From Fasciolopsis buskii (lineage: Eukaryota > Platyhelminthes > Trematoda > Plagiorchiida > Fasciolidae): a stretch of 64,000 nucleotides of DNA. Positions within the stretch are counted from its first letter, which is position 1. The number at the start of each line of letters is the position of its first letter. Made by a program: the position numbers and the translations under genes. The stretch covers positions 84,148-148,147 of the forward strand of contig LUCM01010429.1 of the NCBI GenBank assembly GCA_008360955.1, read 5' to 3'. The notes beneath the pieces are model-generated. The model worked only from the letters and a program-made list of their open reading frames with translations. It was not told the DNA's origin and ran no database searches. Shown here one piece after another: positions 25,854-38,800 of this stretch.

Positions 25854-27459
25854 CTGTAAACAAGCTGATAGGTTTTTGAAGAGCAATTGCATTGGACAAT
25901 TTTGGGATTCAATCCCTTGGGAATGTGTACAAGTTGAGTTGAGCCACTGAGTAGGCACACTTAAGTGTCCAGTAAGATTCTGGTTAATTTGGTTGAGTGT
26001 GTAATTGCCCTTGAGTGTTAGATTGAAGATGACTCCGTCAAGTTTTAATTCCAGTGCTGTGCCGTGACAGTCTATTTTAGGACCTATTCTTTGTCTTCCA
26101 GTTGGTTTGTTTTGGGGATTTTTCTTGCATTCTGAAAAAGTTCTATCAGATCCCGTTTGTAGGTTAACGTTTCAAACTGAAAAAAGGAATGTGTTGACTC
26201 CACCAAGTAATTGAGTCGAACGGTTTTTAAAAAAAAATTGCTCCATCTGCTTGTCAAATCATCGGAATGTCGAAGAAGGCTCGTCAGTTTTCAGCTTCTC
26301 CCTCCAATGCGTACCCTCTCCCTTCGGATGGATTGTTTTAGGCTGACTGATAAATTCAACAGGATATTCCTCATTTGCGAAATTCAAAGTATCATTGAAA
26401 CAACTTTTATGAATGATGGATTGAGAGATATGGGTATGTAGTTGACTTTTAGTCGCATCTTAGTTTTAATGGGGCTGCTCATTTCAACACCATCAATCTG
26501 ATTGTGAAATTGACTTTCAAAAGTCGAGCAAGTTTTCAGCCCATTAGATGACACGGGCCCAAGTAATCAGAACGTGGATGCCTAAGGTGAGATTTAGTTT
26601 AAAAATAATGTCGTAAAATAATCTATCGCAACCCGTAGGTGCACACTGGCGGCGAGGGAACCAACGACCACCAAAATACTTCCGGGTTACACCACAGTGT
26701 GTCTGCATCTTGACGTGATGTGGCCGCTTGCCTGGCTCCGTAACCCAAAGCGCTATTTAGGATGGCCTAACTCAAGCCGAAGATTCACTTATGCCGGGAA
26801 GACAATTGGGTGAAGGTCTGGAGGGCTGGACTTCTGGACCTCCGGGTTAAGATTAAACCAAAGCTGGCAGGTCAGTCGGTAAAACTCAAGGCGGGGATTT
26901 TGCCTAACCTATTCATATGATCAGTTATTCTTGTTCGTGCTGGATGTACTTTTGTTTTGAAACGCAAATGTCACCGTGGAATTGGTTCATCCAAGGCGAC
27001 TGTTTGACGCATTTTAACTGAACCGTCTCGTTGGTGCTCAGGACCTTATAAACCATTATTTTGCTTCCGAGTGCCGCGGTAAAAATTCACTGATTGCTTT
27101 TCTTGAAAGACTGTCTAATGCGAATCCCCGACGCAGTTGGCTATGCATATAGTCATGCTGTCGTAATTCCACGGGCACTCTTAGTCAGATTGATCCGATC
27201 CCAGTAAGCTATCGTTGGTGCGACTCAGTCAAAAACCAGAGATTCTTCTGATCCACGTACGCAGAACTGGACAGTGAATTAGTTTCAGTACGCATTTTGC
27301 TGCATTTCAAAGGTAGTCGACACAAACTCGGTTGATATAACAACGTTTGTATAGCCCGGATATTTGCAGCCGATTACGAACAGAGACAATCACTCGTCCG
27401 AAGAGCTCTGACAGACACTAATACGAATCATCACACAGACTAAATCAAACGTGTGATAC

Positions 27460-27596
27460 ACTTGGCAACAGAGTCCTCCTGTGATCCAATATCCGATGCT
27501 TATCGAAGATCCTGGGTCTCTCATTATTCGGTGAGTCCCAGAGATGGAAAACGACAGCTCTGTCGCTGTAATCACGTGGATAGAGTACGGCGATGT
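27460..27596 (-). CDS. Candidate exon ('VVFHLWDSPNNERPR'), product unknown
   Basis: A strong acceptor (TTTTTTATACTTAATTTCGTAG), two bases, then 45 codons ending in phase 0 at GTATCA. IAVLYPRDYSDRAVVFHLWD looks like beta strands and IFDKHRILDHRRTLLPS is basic. Phase fits the exon at 25.85 kb. A second open frame overlaps on the same strand (27390-27575). Confidence 0.38.
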
Positions 27597-27909
27597 CTAC
27601 GAAATTAAGTATAAAAAAGCGTACTCGGCAATCTTCTGTCAGCGGATAAACTGTTCGTAAAACAGTGTGGACTTGTATGATGAACGGCAATAAATGGGGA
27701 AGCGATCGTCTGCATTCGGATATCTCTGTTGATTATTCTACTAACTAATAATTAAATTCATATATATGTACACTAGTTTATAGAGTGGTTTTCTCCAGTG
27801 TTCATCCAGCTGGACAAATGTTTCATCAACATCCTGGGTGACACCGTCAGTGGCAGTCACGTAAGTTGCAAAACGCATTTATGCAGTATTTTGTGCAGGC
27901 CGAGGTAAC

Positions 27910-28040
27910 CATTCATGAAAACATTGACCCAGCACATTGAGGCAATTGTCTGTCCCCGAATAATTATCAGTCAGTTCGATTACATGTTCAACCACTTCGT
28001 CGGTCAGCCTTTTGTATCGGTCCAATCGGCAGATTGTCAA
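27910..28040 (-). CDS. Candidate exon ('LTDEVVEHVIELTDNYSG'), product unknown
   Basis: After GAAAAATAGAACAG the frame encodes 43 residues with RYKRLTDEVVEHVIELTD and LNVLGQCFHE. Composition is typical of coding sequence. The donor GTTACC is weak; if right, the exon ends in phase 2. An antisense open frame overlaps (27915-28190) but lacks splice sites. Confidence 0.38.
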
Positions 28041-28166
28041 CTGTTCTATTTTTCTTTCATTTGGTTGGTTCCAATGTTGACAACGGTTCTGGTTTTTTTG
28101 ACAGAAACACATTTCGAGATGTATAAAGATGGTCGACTGGTAGGAAATGAGCTGATCAATGCCCAC

Positions 28167-28326
28167 GTAAATCTAGTCCATCGGACATAAACGTTTGTGT
28201 TTCCTTGCACCATTAAGTCACGGATCGTTTTCCATTTTTCCTGCAGGGCGTCAATGATGCTATCTAATATGCCCTTCCCCGTGGACTGGTGAAACATGAC
28301 AATAAACTCATCAGGTTTCAACAAAT
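28167..28326 (-). CDS. Candidate exon ('KPDEFIVMFHQSTGKGI'), product unknown
   Basis: The acceptor TATGATCCTGCAG is followed by two bases and 52 codons. KPDEFIVMFHQSTGKGILD then IIDALQEKWKTIRDLMV reads like a globular protein with an amphipathic helix. The chosen donor GTGGGC leaves phase 2, which does not fit the next candidate exon, so the 3' border may be wrong. The opposite strand has no better reading. Confidence 0.42.
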
Positions 28327-31001
28327 CTGCAGGATCATACTACTACTCCATGTATACCACTAATTGATTAAATTCATTCAAAAGTAGTGGGAACAATGTA
28401 ATTCTCATATAATCTAAGAATTCTTTTCCTTGTTTGATTTTCCCGTGTTCTGGTTGGTATTCCTTAAGCTGGCAATCAGATTACTTCAGGCCCGTTCATC
28501 AGCATTCAATAAGTTTGCCATGGGAGACCTCCTCACGATGGTATGCAGTCTATAGTTGATCATTTGATAAAATAGTAACAGTGGCCGAAAATAATTGACA
28601 ATCTAGTTAATGTTTTAACATCGACACTGTGCATTCTATTTTCTGATAGACAACGTGTTTTGACAAATTTTCTACTCTAATAATTTCGATAGGGCGGAAG
28701 ACTTCTTTCCTGTCCGACGAGTGAACAAACAAAAATTAGCGTGCATTCAATAGAACTCGGGTCACGTGACTAGCACGATGGAAGTTTTCGGTTCGATCTG
28801 CATCATTAGAGCAAGACTAACGTTACATGTCAAATCTTATCCTTTAACAAAGTGATGGTAGTACACCAGACCAACCTTCACTATGGTTCCAGAAACAAGG
28901 TGTAAAATGTTTAACCTTTCAAGGCTATGAATACAAGATGCGGTTACGTAATCCACGATCCAATAGGACTGACACGACGTTTTCTATCAGGAATTAGAAT
29001 AGAATGTTAAAATATCACTGTCGTCGTTATTTTTCGATCACTCCATTCCAGTACGTTCATTTAGCTTGACGTTATGGTCGTTTGTCATGACGATTTCTAA
29101 AACTGCGAACCCATCGTTTACTAGTGTACTACTCTGAAGTTCTGCAATTTTTCGTATAACCCGATACACATGGTATTTTGGTTCTCATCGAACGCATTTC
29201 ATTCTTTTCTTTCTAATTTACATAAATAATTGGTTTGCATGACTGATTACGCTACAATCCCGTTTTGATGTTGCCACCTCAACGACTTAGGCGATCTATT
29301 TTTCCGAGTGCTGTTCGACGTTGCACACGGTTGGAGACAATTCTGCCCGGAAAATCTCATGGAATTCCTCCTTTTTCGCATTTTCTATGCTCATGTATCG
29401 CAGGTTTGATACTCAGCTGTAAAAGTTTAATTGTGGCGGTTGATTGGTTGTTCTTGAATGCATCTATCTGGCTAGAATGACTGTTCTATCTTTGCTAATT
29501 ACTAGCATACACTCTCTGCTCACAAAAGTGCCGGATCTATTTCTCAGTGTTCGCTCTCGGATAAGTGTGCTTTTGATTCCGCGATCTTTTTTGAGCCCAG
29601 ACACTGCGGATAATCTTGCATCCGTCGAGGGCTTTGATGTACATCCACTAGATAGTCGATCCAATGCTAGGACAACCAGCGTTGGCGTCGTCATACAAAT
29701 AAACTTTTCTTGGTCGAACAACTTTGAACCACGCTGACCATATTTATTTTCTGCTATTGATTGCCCAGCTATTCAATATCATCCTAAGTTTTCTCGACAA
29801 GGGGAACACAATTATAACGAACCCGTAGGTAGTCTCTCATATTTCATACTTTCTTTTCTATCTTTTCCGAGCTTGTTGCAGGATCCTAGACTACAAATAA
29901 TCGAAGGTGATATGAATCTTGCTTTGACTTTTAATGCTTGATTTAACCGATTCATTTATATCCCTGACCATAAAATTTACTAAGGGTAGAAGTATCACCG
30001 ACAATTCCGAGTTATTTTTCGGATCAATGCATGTTGCGTTCTAAACCAGTGATCATTGTCTGTTACTTTTAAATTCAAGATTTATTCTCAGAAAGCTTTC
30101 CACTTATGCAGACATTCTGATTGATTCGAAGTACAATTACGCGTTTCTTCTCAAGATAGGTTCCTTGTTCTTCGGGACAAAGATTTCCGTTCTATGCAAG
30201 CTGTCTTCTAGAAACACTTTTTCTTTTTAATGAACTTATCGTTTCATCAACTTTAAAAGTGTTAAGAAGATGAAAGGAACGTTTTTTTACTACTTACAGA
30301 ATTCTTGAGAAGTCACATTCACGTCATCGTTAATATCGAATGAAATAAAGAATCGACTGGACGAATGCAAATCAACCCTTGACCAAATACAACACCAGAC
30401 ACTTGTAGCAAGGAATTTGACCTTTGTGCAGGGGAAATAAACACGAAACGAGCAAGCTAGAGTTCCGATACAGAAAGTATAAATCAATCATTCAGTCATC
30501 CATTTAACAACTTCATAGTTTCATTGGTCACGATAGCTTGCATTCATTACTCCTAAAGTGCGGGACAAAGTAGCTCGCAGATGCTCTTAGCTTCTCTTCT
30601 TAGTATATATGTACATATTGTATTCTCGACCGCCAGAGAACAATCACATCTCCGGACCTAACGATTTCCACATTCTAGCCAAACATTCTCAATACACCGA
30701 TCTTACATCATGCGATCTTAAAGTCACGGAACTTGCCCTCCTTGGGCTCCCGTTAGGGCATCCGAAAACCCACTTCAGTTTGGCTACAAACCAAACAAGT
30801 ACCAGTTTGAATGCCGTAGTTTATCTGGTTCGTTATGTCACGAATTCCTTGAACGTACCACGACCATTGCTTCTTCGCAAACTCGAAGAGGTTGGTTGTT
30901 CTAATCACTTAGCGTCATAGGTATCAGATTGATTCATCAAGATAACTGATTGCACTGGACTGGACTTTCAAGAATCTGCCTTTTCTCGCTATTTGCTTTC
31001 T
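28327..31001. other. No confident gene
   Basis: Plus frame 30609-30920 (103 codons) and the overlapping frames at 29265-29737 have no borders or family. Treated as intron or intergenic. Confidence 0.4.
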
Positions 31002-31028
31002 GTATATATATATATATATATATATATT
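31002..31028. repeat. (TA)n microsatellite
   Basis: About 13 uninterrupted TA units. Confidence 0.9.
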
Positions 31029-31089
31029 TCTCACCAGAATCGAATCTGTAGCAACAGGAGTGTGCATGGAAGCTCTTCGTCGAAGAGTC

Positions 31090-31090
<1 letters not shown>

Positions 31091-31127
<37 letters not shown>
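31091..31127. repeat. (AT)n microsatellite
   Basis: About 18 AT units, only 62 bases from the array at 31002. Confidence 0.9.
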
Positions 31128-31129
<2 letters not shown>

Positions 31130-31619
31130 CAGTCTACCGTAAGGTTGTCCAGGTCGCTTATTCTGGTACGATTATTTGTCAGTCGATATCCGAAATTATG
31201 TGTTACTTAAACCGTTCCAAAATCGTGTCTTTCATTCGCGAATCTTTTGTTTGTCTTGGCTTACATCTTAATTTGTGAAAATGCGTCGAATATTTACGAG
31301 CGTCAAATATCTGTTCACTTATTCTGGTCTCCTTTTCTGTATGGCCCTCACCAAGCATGGTAGATTCGATCAAATAATCAGGAATCGTTATCAACAAAAA
31401 CACGATACGGTCACCTCGTGTTTCCAGGTGTAGAAAAAAGCTTACAAGACTCTCTTATCATACAAGGATTGCTGCACTTCAAGAATATACATATAAATAT
31501 ATTTATAATACACCGGCTTGAAAACAACCACGTCACATATCAATGGAACTGCAGAAGTGGGGAAAACACATTTTGCGATTTTTTGATTGTTTTTGGATTA
31601 CTTTTAAGGAGGCGGGGTG

Positions 31620-31860
31620 AGTTCTGCAGACCGGCCACACAGCACTCGCGCCACTGACTTCGGTTCTGAGCCACAGTTAATATGTAGCTCCATGGTGCAT
31701 GGGGTAGAGAAAAACATCCGCCAGGTTGTCTGGAACACACAGCTGCAGACCACAGACCGTGAGTAAATGCACATAGCCTGATCGTCACGCTTCGTTCAGG
31801 ATGGATAAGGCGTGCAAAGGTATCCCAGCTAAATTCGTGCGTCATCATACTCCCAGCCGC
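31620..31860 (-). pseudogene. Probable retrotransposon ORF tail remnant
   Basis: The minus-strand frame contains LTVAQNRSQWRECCVAGLQ, like the terminal 'DMA.NR.QWR.CC' of the same LINE family. The sequence just before it does not match the expected RLRGWDP segment, so this is a rearranged or different subfamily copy. The GC-rich 31.9-32.35 kb stretch on the same strand may belong to it. Confidence 0.4.
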
Positions 31861-32679
31861 AAAAGGTTACCAGTAATCCTAAGCTCTATGTCTTACCAGC
31901 TCCACTCCTAATGCCTAGTCGACCCGATCATCTCCCCGAGAAACGTTCCCAAATTGCCATCCGTCACAAATAGCCTCTGATAAGGAAATCATGCCCACCA
32001 TCTTCTGGTGTAGGTGCCTATATGAAACTGCGGAATTGAAAGTCCTACCGTCTCCATCGCATTGGCCGGTCTTTGGTAAGCAGTCTAAGGAAGATGACGA
32101 AACGGTGATGCCAAGGTAACCACGGGCGGTGTACCGAGCACACGGCTGCATGTTCACCAACATCGGTAACGAAGGCATATACTGTACACCAGGGGGTGTC
32201 CGACACCACCCGAAGGGTGCATAAGCCGAACGATCAGTCGCCGTTACCCAGATCGTCCTGTTACCTTTTGGGTAAGATCATTTGGTCAAGGGCTACTGTT
32301 AAAGTCCCCTAACTCAGCGCTCTAATTCGACTGGGGGGACCGGGTAGTATCCAGCGCAAAGAGAAAATGTCGGTCCGGATGAAGAGCCGAAGAAGTTGAA
32401 GTGGAAGATAGAAAAGCTATCATAGTTGTTGAACCATACACATTGTTTCGTTTTCGTTTCTGTTTCTTTCTCAGTGTTTTCGAGGGTACGTGATATGCAT
32501 TCAGATTTGTGCAAACGTTATAGTACACAGCGTGAAAAGTACGTTCTCCGTATCAGGTCTGATTTTTGTTAAACCCAAACACACTCATCTAGGCATATTT
32601 TTACCAAATTAGTAATAAAAGGGCCCACAATTGCTAGTGTTTTGTGGGGAAGTAAACGAATTTTGCACTCGCAACTTAC

Positions 32680-32763
32680 ATTTTCGTCACCGGCCCCAAC
32701 AACAGAATTTTGGGACACACCACCTATCAGTGGATCAACAAATTTGTTGAATTCCTCATCGGG
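32680..32763 (-). CDS. Candidate phase 0-0 exon, product unknown
   Basis: An 84-base exon between CGAAGCGGGTAG and GTAAGT, encoding PDEEFNKFVDPLIGG then SVVGAGDEN. The donor is perfect, the acceptor lacks a pyrimidine tract. Phase fits the exon at 34961-35141 upstream. Confidence 0.38.
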
Positions 32764-33132
32764 CTACCCGCTTCGACAAGACATAAATGCTTTCAGTTTA
32801 TTTCATTTCCGGGACGTAGGCTGCCCTTAGGGAGATTTCGGTGTTTTTGTTAATCTAAAACAATGTTCACTGGGTAAAAGAAACTGTTATTATCTCATGC
32901 TAAAAAGATCCTCGTTCCGGTATTAACAGTCAACAGGCATTCTCTCGGCTTCGTAAAGTCTCCACATTTTTCATCAACAGGCTTAACATCACAAGCTCGG
33001 TTTCGCCCATTCGTCCACATTGGTCCCAAAAGCGAGAAAACAAATTGCCTGGTATTTTAAAGAGGACTACCACTCGTTCATCCAAACAATACAACTTCGA
33101 TATACGGATTCTGACGGAGAATACTTGGTTTA

Positions 33133-33278
33133 TCATAACAAATTAGCGGTCGCTGAAAACGACCAGGATAATTGTTCGCGGTCTTGTGTGACGTCGATTT
33201 GACAAATTACTTGGGATGTGTTGGGACACTGACTAAGGAAGTCATTAGTTTGTTCGACCAGTATGAGTGCTACCGCAA
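33133..33278 (-). CDS. Candidate exon or exon part, cysteine pair, product unknown
   Basis: After CAGTTCAATTCCAG two bases precede an open frame with TNDFLSQCPNTSQVICQIDV and then REQLSWSFSATANLL and TGA. An internal GTAATT after 'NTSQ' could be a donor instead. The Cys-x7-Cys pair and sequon NTS again look extracellular. Could be a terminal exon or chance. Confidence 0.25.
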
Positions 33279-33540
33279 CTGGAATTGAACTGATATACCG
33301 GAGGTGAAGCCGAATGTGAAATCTGATCAGATTCACGTCAGCTCAACATGATTCCCAGAGTGGCTGGATGAACTTGAAGGTCGATGGCTAAGAATGTGCC
33401 GTTTACGACCGAATTGAGTTTGTGAGACACTATTAAGAATCTGATTTGCCTTGACGGTCAGTGTGCTTTACAAAGGGTTCTTCGTTGCACCACAACTCGA
33501 ATAATCCTTCGATCCTTGTCGACTATGGACATCGGTATCT

Positions 33541-33712
33541 TTTATCTTCTACTTCATTTATTGAGGAAACAACAATGTACATCAATTTTCAGGACGGGGC
33601 CGCGGTCAGCATAGGGCCACCGACTGGGGAAGCTGATCGACGGCGGATGGGATCGAACCCGTGACCTTCACGTCCAAACGCCATGACCTTATCCGTTTGG
33701 CCACAACCACGG
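33541..33712 (-). repeat. tRNA-derived SINE, near full length
   Basis: Reverse complement shows GTGGCCAAACGGATAAGG, GGGTTCGATCC and the body and tail. A one-base loss in the B box (GGTTCGATCC) should weaken the promoter. Confidence 0.8.
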
Positions 33713-34560
33713 AAACCGTGTGCTACGCATAGGAAGTTTTCTTCCTCTTGGGCGAGCAAGTAAGCCAGACAAGGCGACAAGTGGTTCCTAAGATGCCGCA
33801 TTTCTATACAAGTGGTGCACAATAGGTGAACTGCAAATACGGGCAACTTCATATCGCCTTTCTGGGGTTGGGACATCGCATGTTCCCGGTCGATCGCCTT
33901 GAAAATTTCCTGTTTGAAGAATCGAAAACAATTAAACTTGTTTTGATGACAAACTTGAAAGGTTGAGCTGATTGGAAGTGAAGAGGTTCAAAACACTGGC
34001 AAAATGTGGTTCCTTCAAAACACGATTGAATATAATGGGTGCATAATTCAATAAGTTTTCGTGAATAGTCAACGAGAATGAAGACTGAACTGTTTTATTA
34101 GGAAATAAAGTAATATTTATGTATATAGTCAATTGTTGCATGAAGAAACATTCACAAAATGGAATCCACAGAGACTTAAATCCTTGTGAGAGGCCAATGA
34201 AATATCTTCTTGTCTAGTAAACTGTTCAAAGAGCATTTTACACAGTTGGACAGGAGGAATTTCCCAATTGAATCTGAAATGTCCACAAACCAACACGCCA
34301 TCATATGATCTTGAGTTTTCTGTAGGCATGCGTTGGTCTTAACGAGCTACTTGATTTATAGATTTTGGTGATCCCCTCGTTTATAGTGTTTCACTTCCGG
34401 TTGGTTTGAGACACTTTTATCGGGTGTTCGCAATGTGACCATGCGCCAATAACATCTGCGCCTTACAGGTGATTGGACGTCGTGTTAAGTGATTGTTATC
34501 GGATACATCGTCTTTTTCGAACTTAACTTAGTTTATCAGTAACTGATACATGTTGGACTT

Positions 34561-34695
34561 TGTTAGGAATCATCAACAGTGCATATCCAACGCGCATTGC
34601 TGATGATTTCTAAAAAGCGTGAAACAGCTATACGGTGTTTCCGTGGTTTCTTTATGGTGAGTTGAGTGATGAATGATTTCATGAAAACATTCAAT
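34561..34695. mobile_element. Copy of the 58-kb dispersed element with a hairpin
   Basis: GAAACAGCTATACGGTGTTT, CCGTGGTTTCTTTATGGTGA and GATTTCATGAAAACATTCAA match the family. At the left, AATCATCAACAGTGC and GCATTGCTGATGATT form an inverted repeat, so a piece of the element is duplicated in reverse. Confidence 0.55.
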
Positions 34696-34960
34696 CTCCT
34701 CCTGCTAACATGTACCATGTCGGACTTGTGTTTATCTTCGGTCATTAATGCTACATCAAAGCCAGTGTCAGATTGGGGACAGTTTCATCTCGGTCATTTG
34801 CTTTAATTTTTTTTTAACGACGGATAGCGTTCTAAAGTCAAACAACAATCTATCTTACTGATGCGGCCGAATAGGACTGGGATATATGCATTGATCTCGG
34901 CCAAATTCAACCTTGATTGTCAAACGAAATGATGATTAGTAATCCTGCAATCGATCGTAC

Positions 34961-35141
34961 CGAATTTCGAATTGACATGGTGTTTGTAATTGAGTTATCC
35001 TCCTTGGTGAAGTCATAAAGCGTAGGACAAGTGCAGTTCCATTGGATTCTCATCCATTCAGAAAAAGATCTGTTAATCAGCCTCGTGCAATTTGGAGCAA
35101 ATGCTTGTGACGGTGAGAACATAGAAGTTGGAATAAGGAAA
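34961..35141 (-). CDS. Candidate exon with extracellular-type composition, product unknown
   Basis: Between the acceptor GACGTGCCTAG and the donor GTACGA lie one base and 60 codons, ending in phase 0. Three N-glycosylation sequons (NCT, NRS, NCT) and the cysteine pair in WNCTCPTLYDF suggest a secreted or membrane-protein ectodomain. Its exit phase fits the minus exon at 32.76 kb. No family recognised. Confidence 0.42.
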
Positions 35142-35734
35142 CTAGGCACGTCAAACAATGACCGAAATCATTCGTTGTCAGTTACAAATAGGGCTAAGAA
35201 ATGTCATAGGAGGGTTTGAAGTGTGCTTCTTCATGTGTTCCTGTCAAGATGCTATTTGCCAAATAAAGGGGGTGAGAATGGTTGGAACTGTTCGACTCCC
35301 TGTATCCGACAGGTGCCATGGTGATTGAACACCAAAAGCCTATACTGTGTGGCTTTGTGTACTCTCCAAAGGGATTTTTAAGCATGCTCAATGCAATGCA
35401 AGGTCCAGCAAAGAATTGCTAACAGACTTTTGCTCGGTCCATTTTCTTTCGAATAATCGTTGGGTGCCCTTTAAACACGCTCATGATTCAGTAAACTGAG
35501 GTCGAATATCAAGCAGTAGAAACATACATTGCACATATAGAAAACAGTCATTTTGAAAGCGATTTATTATCTCGTTGTTGTTTTATTCAAGAAAACTTTG
35601 CTCAACTAATGTGGGCGCCATCAAGGTGTTCTCGTAGTAACATTGTTAACTATTTTAGCTGTTTGTGGAAATTAGTTTGTACACAGTGTTCACATTTGAT
35701 TTTTCTTCCTTCCCAACACTATTCATTCTGCCAG

Positions 35735-35805
35735 CGGCACTGATCAATTCCAGTATCTTTTGCATTCACGGAGGTCTTTCACCAGATTTGAAAAAGTTGG
35801 ACCAA
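35735..35805 (+). CDS. PP1-like gene exon, HGG metal-site loop
   Basis: The exon follows the acceptor TTCATTCTGCCAG and ends before the donor GTAAGA. After two bases that complete a split codon it encodes 23 residues including [28 protein letters not shown] corresponds to the PP1 loop whose histidine ligates a catalytic metal. The preceding exon must end with one base of a codon, expected from the 'LP.AA' region, but I could not find it. Confidence 0.85.
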
Positions 35806-38800
35806 GTAAGACATCGAATCTATTGGGTTTCTGTAATCTGATTTACTCTTCATGTGTTTGACCGTTGGATGTGAATAATTTCAGTTGCCTGAAAATTCTC
35901 ACTGAGCGGATTGAGAAGACAGGAGCTGGCAGAGAAACTCGTTTTCCTCGATTCGTATTCATACAATTGCGTCACAATATAGTGGGAAAACTTTTAGGGG
36001 ATCCAATTAAGCAATTAAAACGCAAATAAGAAAGGGACTGGTATTGTTCCATGCGTGCCCCAAAAGCAGATGACCGTGTTATTGGCAATTGTTGCCTGAT
36101 CTAAGGTTTGGACCGGAGTAGAAGAACGGCCGGATGAGATGTCAACCAGCCACAAGTTGTTTTTGAACACACCGTGGAGGATGGTGAAGACTGACCGAGG
36201 TAAATTTGGTTGTCCCTACGACAGGATATTTTGCCAACCTAGATTGTTGACTCTGAACTTTATACAGGGTACAAATAATTTGTATCAGCGCCTATGCCTT
36301 TCCCAACCATATTTTATTTCAGGATTATCCCATCATGGCATTCGGTCAGTTTACATCCAATTCAGTGCCATTGTTTATAGTCATTGGCTGAACTTTGCTA
36401 TTTCTAAACTAAACTCGATAACAATGGGACATTTGAGACGTGGCGGTCACGTGGAAAAGGGTATTGCAACAAAAAGTTCGCAGGTTCGAATCCCAGCTCC
36501 GCTGGTCATCTTGGTGGCATACAATGGCTTGCTTCGGCCTGGCTTGCTATTCGACCTGACCTACTGAGATCTTGTGTGGTTGTGTGGTACCTCAATTATT
36601 AAGGCCATAGTTCTCGGTCTCTCCTCCCTGACTAGTGGGCCCTATTGCTCATGAGGCCTGCTCCTTCCACTACAGGGATGCATGAAGCACATCATATGAG
36701 AACAGTTCCGTCAGTACAACACTTACGTGATTGGCTCACACCCGTCCATTGTGACCATACACATGTCCTAGTTTTACAATTCGGTGAGCATGACTTGTAC
36801 GGAAAACACCTTCTAACATCCCAAGTAAAGAGGTTTGCTTGTAAGATCTATACAGGCCAGTTGAGCTTAGATATTGAACTGACACTTTTTAGTATAAAGA
36901 TAAACGTTTGCGCATGTACACGCTTTGTTCTCCTCTCTTTTGGCTATTGCCAGCTCAACCTTATCCGAAGACCGACTGAAGTACCAGATATTGGGATCAT
37001 ATGCGACCTGTTATGGGCCGATCCAGACAATGTAAGTTACGAATTCACCATTCTTTTCCTATCAAAAATATTTGGATATCCGATTCATGATAGCCAAGTT
37101 GAACTGCGGTCTGCTATTTCCGATCTATGTTGATTACCACGTAATTTGAGCCGAGAAAAATGACTTGCCACGTTGTGCTACATGGTTACGCGCGTGCATA
37201 AGACATCTTTGTCGATAGCATCAACAATGAAATGGTAATACGGCTACCAGCGGTAACATTTTCAAGAGATTTCCTAGCAGAATGTCGATGAAACAACATT
37301 CGGCCGACTAGGTTGTCAACGTCACATTCTTCGTATTCTCGTGTCTATTTCACCCCTTGTCTGAAATTGTCTGCAATTCGGTGATCAACACTAAGATAAA
37401 GACAGTCACAGACACGAAATCGAAGAATGAATAAATGCTATTTGGGAGACCTTCAATCTCAAAATCAATTCATTATCACTAATACCGGTATAACCGGGTT
37501 TTGATCACATTACAAGTTTTAATGTGATACTTACTTCGACACGAAAACACGTTAGACATAATTGGATTTTTGTTCGATTGTTATTTCTGAATTATGTATG
37601 ACAAGACGCAGGTTATGGTGTCAAGTGTTGGACAAAAACACTACTTTGTGGGATTCTGTAACAATATTCTCACTCGGACTAGTGACACGGATTATGATTA
37701 TTTATAATAAACCACAGACCTGATTAACCAACACTTATTGGAATGGCTCCAAACATGACATAAACCATCGGAGACAGATGGAAGGTCACAACAAGGACGA
37801 TGCACGTCTCGGTTTATTTCAAGGTCATCTATAAATACAGTTTGCAGTAGTAGGATATTTAATGAGAATCTTCCAGGGACTCATTATTCATTGTCCACAT
37901 TCAAATCCCATCTGTTTCATCCTTGTTGGTAATCATCAGTGCCGGAAATGTCACTTGAACTCGGGAAAATGATTGTGATTCATACGCTATCCAGAATGAT
38001 TCTCAACATTGCATTATATAGCCTCATATCCGTGGGCGAATTTCGCAGACCGCAGACCTTTGTGCTTATCAGATATTGTATATATATATATATATGTACA
38101 TATATATTAAAACTTTTGAAGTCATTCGGGTTGATCCAAATTAAATTCCGGATATGTTTGTCCATGAATCTGCGTTGACTGCAGTACTAAATGCCCCAAC
38201 TGATATGACGAATAGGAGGAGCACTGCTCCGGTACGGCAGCACGAAGTTCGAATGTTTGCTAAGGCACTCAGCATAGAAGTGTGCCACCACGGGAACACA
38301 TTTCAGCAAGCATTCGTTGACGACAAGTAAGTAAATTTAAAGCCTTAAACTCTTAGTCGGATTCAAATCTCTTTACCCGTTTCGCAGAATAGCAACGGAT
38401 GGGGCGAGAACGAACGAGGTGTCTCGTACACGTTCGGTGTGGAAGAGGTGGAGAAATTCATGGACAAGTGCAGTGTCAGCCTGATTGTTCGCGCGCATCA
38501 AGTCGTGGAGGATGGATATGAATTTTTTGCCGACAAAAAGGTAATTTTTGTTGGACGTCACACATGTTTTTTTTGGATTTGCAAATTACGTCTACTGGCC
38601 AGGAAGTCTACAACTTAACCTTAGGTGAGATGGTGTGTTAACAAGGTAAATTGCAAGTTACATTCTGTGTTTTCGACATATTTAAAGCCAGTATTTTGAA
38701 ATTTTTTCGGATATTCTTAGAGTTAGTTGCCTGTCGCTTGATACCACGAGCATATTGGAAAAGATAGACATACGAGGAGATAAGCAGAGAAGGGTCTTTC

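Noticed and set aside
36139..36567. 142-codon plus-strand frame in a PP1-like intron
   Set aside because: It overlaps a tRNA-like repeat and shows no protein family.
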